A DNA stretch of 7,602 bases from positions 52,647-60,248 of the forward strand of contig CP070752.1 in NCBI GenBank assembly GCA_020348625.1, read 5' to 3'. The DNA is from Deltaproteobacteria bacterium (GTDB lineage: Bacteria; Desulfobacterota; DSM-4660; Desulfatiglandales; B25-G16). The translations under genes were made by a program, and so were the position numbers. Within the stretch, counting starts at the first letter, position 1. Every line of letters starts with the position of its first letter. Shown here in pieces: positions 6,862-7,602 of the stretch. Under the pieces are notes generated by a model. That model was given only the letters and a program-made list of their open reading frames with translations. It ran no database searches and was not told the origin of the DNA.

Positions 6862-7030
6862 CTAAAACCAAGAAATAGCCCCCACGACAGACAGTAGCCT
6901 GTTTGAAACGTATAAGACTTCTAGGACAAAATGGTTACCTTCAAAAAGAGGCTGAGATAAGGACATCCGTAGCTTAGATTTAGAATTTCAAATACTTGGC
7001 GAGGTATCATCGTAAAATCATTAATCTAAT

Positions 7031-7038
7031 AGGAGGTG
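7031..7038 (+). promoter_or_regulatory. fhs: Strong ribosome binding site of fhs
   Basis: AGGAGGTG is close to the full anti-Shine-Dalgarno complement and ends six bases before the ATG at 7045. It is the best Shine-Dalgarno in the window and fixes the start of fhs, suggesting high expression. Confidence 0.85.
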
Positions 7039-7044
7039 GAAGAT

Positions 7045-7602
7045 ATGGCTTATAACGCAGTTAAAATGAGTGATTGGCAGATCTCAGAGGCAGCAGAAGA
7101 GAATATGCCGACTCCAGATGAGTGGCAGGAGAGACTAAATCTCCAGAAGGATGAAATCATTCCTATGGGCAGACTGTGCAGACTCGATTTCATGAAGATC
7201 ATAGATCGGCTCAAGGACAGACCAGACGGCAAGTACATTGAGGTAACGGCCATTACTCCGACACCGCTGGGTGAGGGGAAAAGCACCACCACCTGTGGCC
7301 TCTTAGAGGGCATGGGAAAGAGAGGCTTAAACGCAGGCGGATGTATCAGGCAGCCATCCGGGGGCCCCACTATGAATATTAAGGGAACGGCTGCAGGTGG
7401 CGGGAATGCGCTGCTTATACCCCTTACCGAATTTTCGATGGGCCTCACCGGTGATATCAACGATATCACCAATGCTCATAACCTAGCAATGGTTGCCCTT
7501 ACTGCTAGAATGCAGCACGAGCGCAATTACACCGATGAACAGTTGCAACGGCTCACTGGAATGCGCCGACTTGACGTTGACCCCACCAGGGTTGAGATGG
7601 GC
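7045..7602 (+). CDS. fhs: Formate--tetrahydrofolate ligase, divergent type (3' end outside window)
   Basis: The first 186 residues of 10-formyl-THF synthetase, which joins formate to tetrahydrofolate using ATP in the methyl branch of the Wood-Ljungdahl pathway and in C1 metabolism. Family length is about 560-590 residues, so about two thirds lies beyond the window edge. The nucleotide loop reads [14 protein letters not shown] (70-83). It is followed by [20 protein letters not shown] (102-121), where the Moorella-type enzyme has REPSLGP...IKGGAAGGGY, and by [19 protein letters not shown] (134-152). The sequence clearly belongs to the family but to a divergent branch: the N-terminus is longer ([21 protein letters not shown]), and Gln103 stands where Moorella has Glu98. 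I associate this branch from memory with sulfate-reducing Desulfobacterota. The ATG is fixed by an excellent Shine-Dalgarno. It is divergent from the FAD dehydrogenase/racemase pair and so is probably expressed separately. Confidence 0.93.
   Translation, partial: MAYNAVKMSDWQISEAAEENMPTPDEWQERLNLQKDEIIPMGRLCRLDFMKIIDRLKDRPDGKYIEVTAITPTPLGEGKSTTTCGLLEGMGKRGLNAGGCIRQPSGGPTMNIKGTAAGGGNALLIPLTEFSMGLTGDINDITNAHNLAMVALTARMQHERNYTDEQLQRLTGMRRLDVDPTRVEMG

Larger units (their letters stand above)
6411..7044. other. 634-base intergenic region between divergent genes
   Basis: No convincing intact gene is present on either strand; stops are frequent and the longest open stretches are under 60 codons. 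What can be seen, going rightward: the Shine-Dalgarno of the FAD dehydrogenase gene at the left edge; a possible decayed minus-strand frame at 6532-6813; GGATCA (6720-6725) facing TGATCC (6742-6747); a sigma-70-like promoter at 6792-6820; a six-base-pair hairpin at 6840-6861; an AT-rich stretch at about 6975-7030; and the strong ribosome binding site of fhs. Promoters for both divergent genes must lie here, but the one for the leftward pair was not identified with confidence. Confidence 0.6.

Noticed and set aside
6951..6960. GCTGAGATAA resembling part of the TPP riboswitch (THI box) ahead of fhs
   Set aside because: The other conserved THI-box segments (the 5' GGGGTGC-like element and the 3' ACCTGATCTGG-like element) are absent, and fhs is not a thiamine gene.
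1..7602. Mobile elements, CRISPR arrays, toxin-antitoxin or defence genes
   Set aside because: No transposase, integrase, tandem repeat array or defence-type domain was seen on either strand; the genes read as metabolic.

Overview
The window looks like a piece of a bacterial chromosome from a strict anaerobe. The best guess is a Desulfobacterota-type (deltaproteobacterial sulfate-reducing or syntrophic) lineage, with Chloroflexota or Firmicutes as alternatives. The guess rests on the gene content: an oxygen-sensitive [4Fe-4S]/FAD 4-hydroxybutyryl-CoA dehydratase, a nickel-pincer LarA-family racemase, a C-GCAxxG-C-C redox protein, and a divergent formate--tetrahydrofolate ligase of a type I associate from memory with sulfate reducers. 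No rRNA, tRNA, CRISPR array, transposase or phage gene is visible.

Layout. Bases 1-1598 (+): the 3' part of an abfD-type dehydratase gene (its 5' end lies outside the window), followed after 11 bases by a small four-cysteine protein. Bases 1599-1767: a spacer with a perfect 6-1-6 dyad next to a -10-like box. Bases 1768-2532 (+): a classical SDR oxidoreductase. Bases 2533-2755: a spacer that may contain coding debris. Bases 2756-3280 (+): a C-GCAxxG-C-C family protein. Bases 3281-3396: a short convergent spacer. Bases 3397-6410 (-): a two-gene unit transcribed leftward, a GlcD/D-LDH type FAD-linked 2-hydroxyacid dehydrogenase followed by a LarA-family racemase. Bases 6411-7044: 634 bases without a convincing gene, between divergent genes; it holds a possible decayed reading frame on the minus strand, a candidate promoter, a small hairpin and the leader of the next gene. 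Bases 7045-7602 (+): the 5' third or so of fhs, cut off by the window end.

How the genes may work together (inference). The dehydratase interconverts 4-hydroxybutyryl-CoA and crotonyl-CoA, an entry or exit point of beta-oxidation-like and butyrate-type metabolism. The SDR could reduce or oxidise a hydroxy/keto intermediate. The racemase plus FAD dehydrogenase pair is a sensible 2-hydroxyacid utilisation module: LarA interconverts enantiomers and the dehydrogenase oxidises the D-form to the 2-oxoacid. Fhs activates formate for one-carbon (Wood-Ljungdahl) metabolism. Together this is the carbon economy of an anaerobe growing on small hydroxyacids or acyl-CoAs. No defence, mobile or clearly unprecedented system was found. 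The most unusual items are the Cys-rich small protein tied to the dehydratase, the Glu-to-Gln change in the Fhs active-site motif, and the dyad at 1685-1697.
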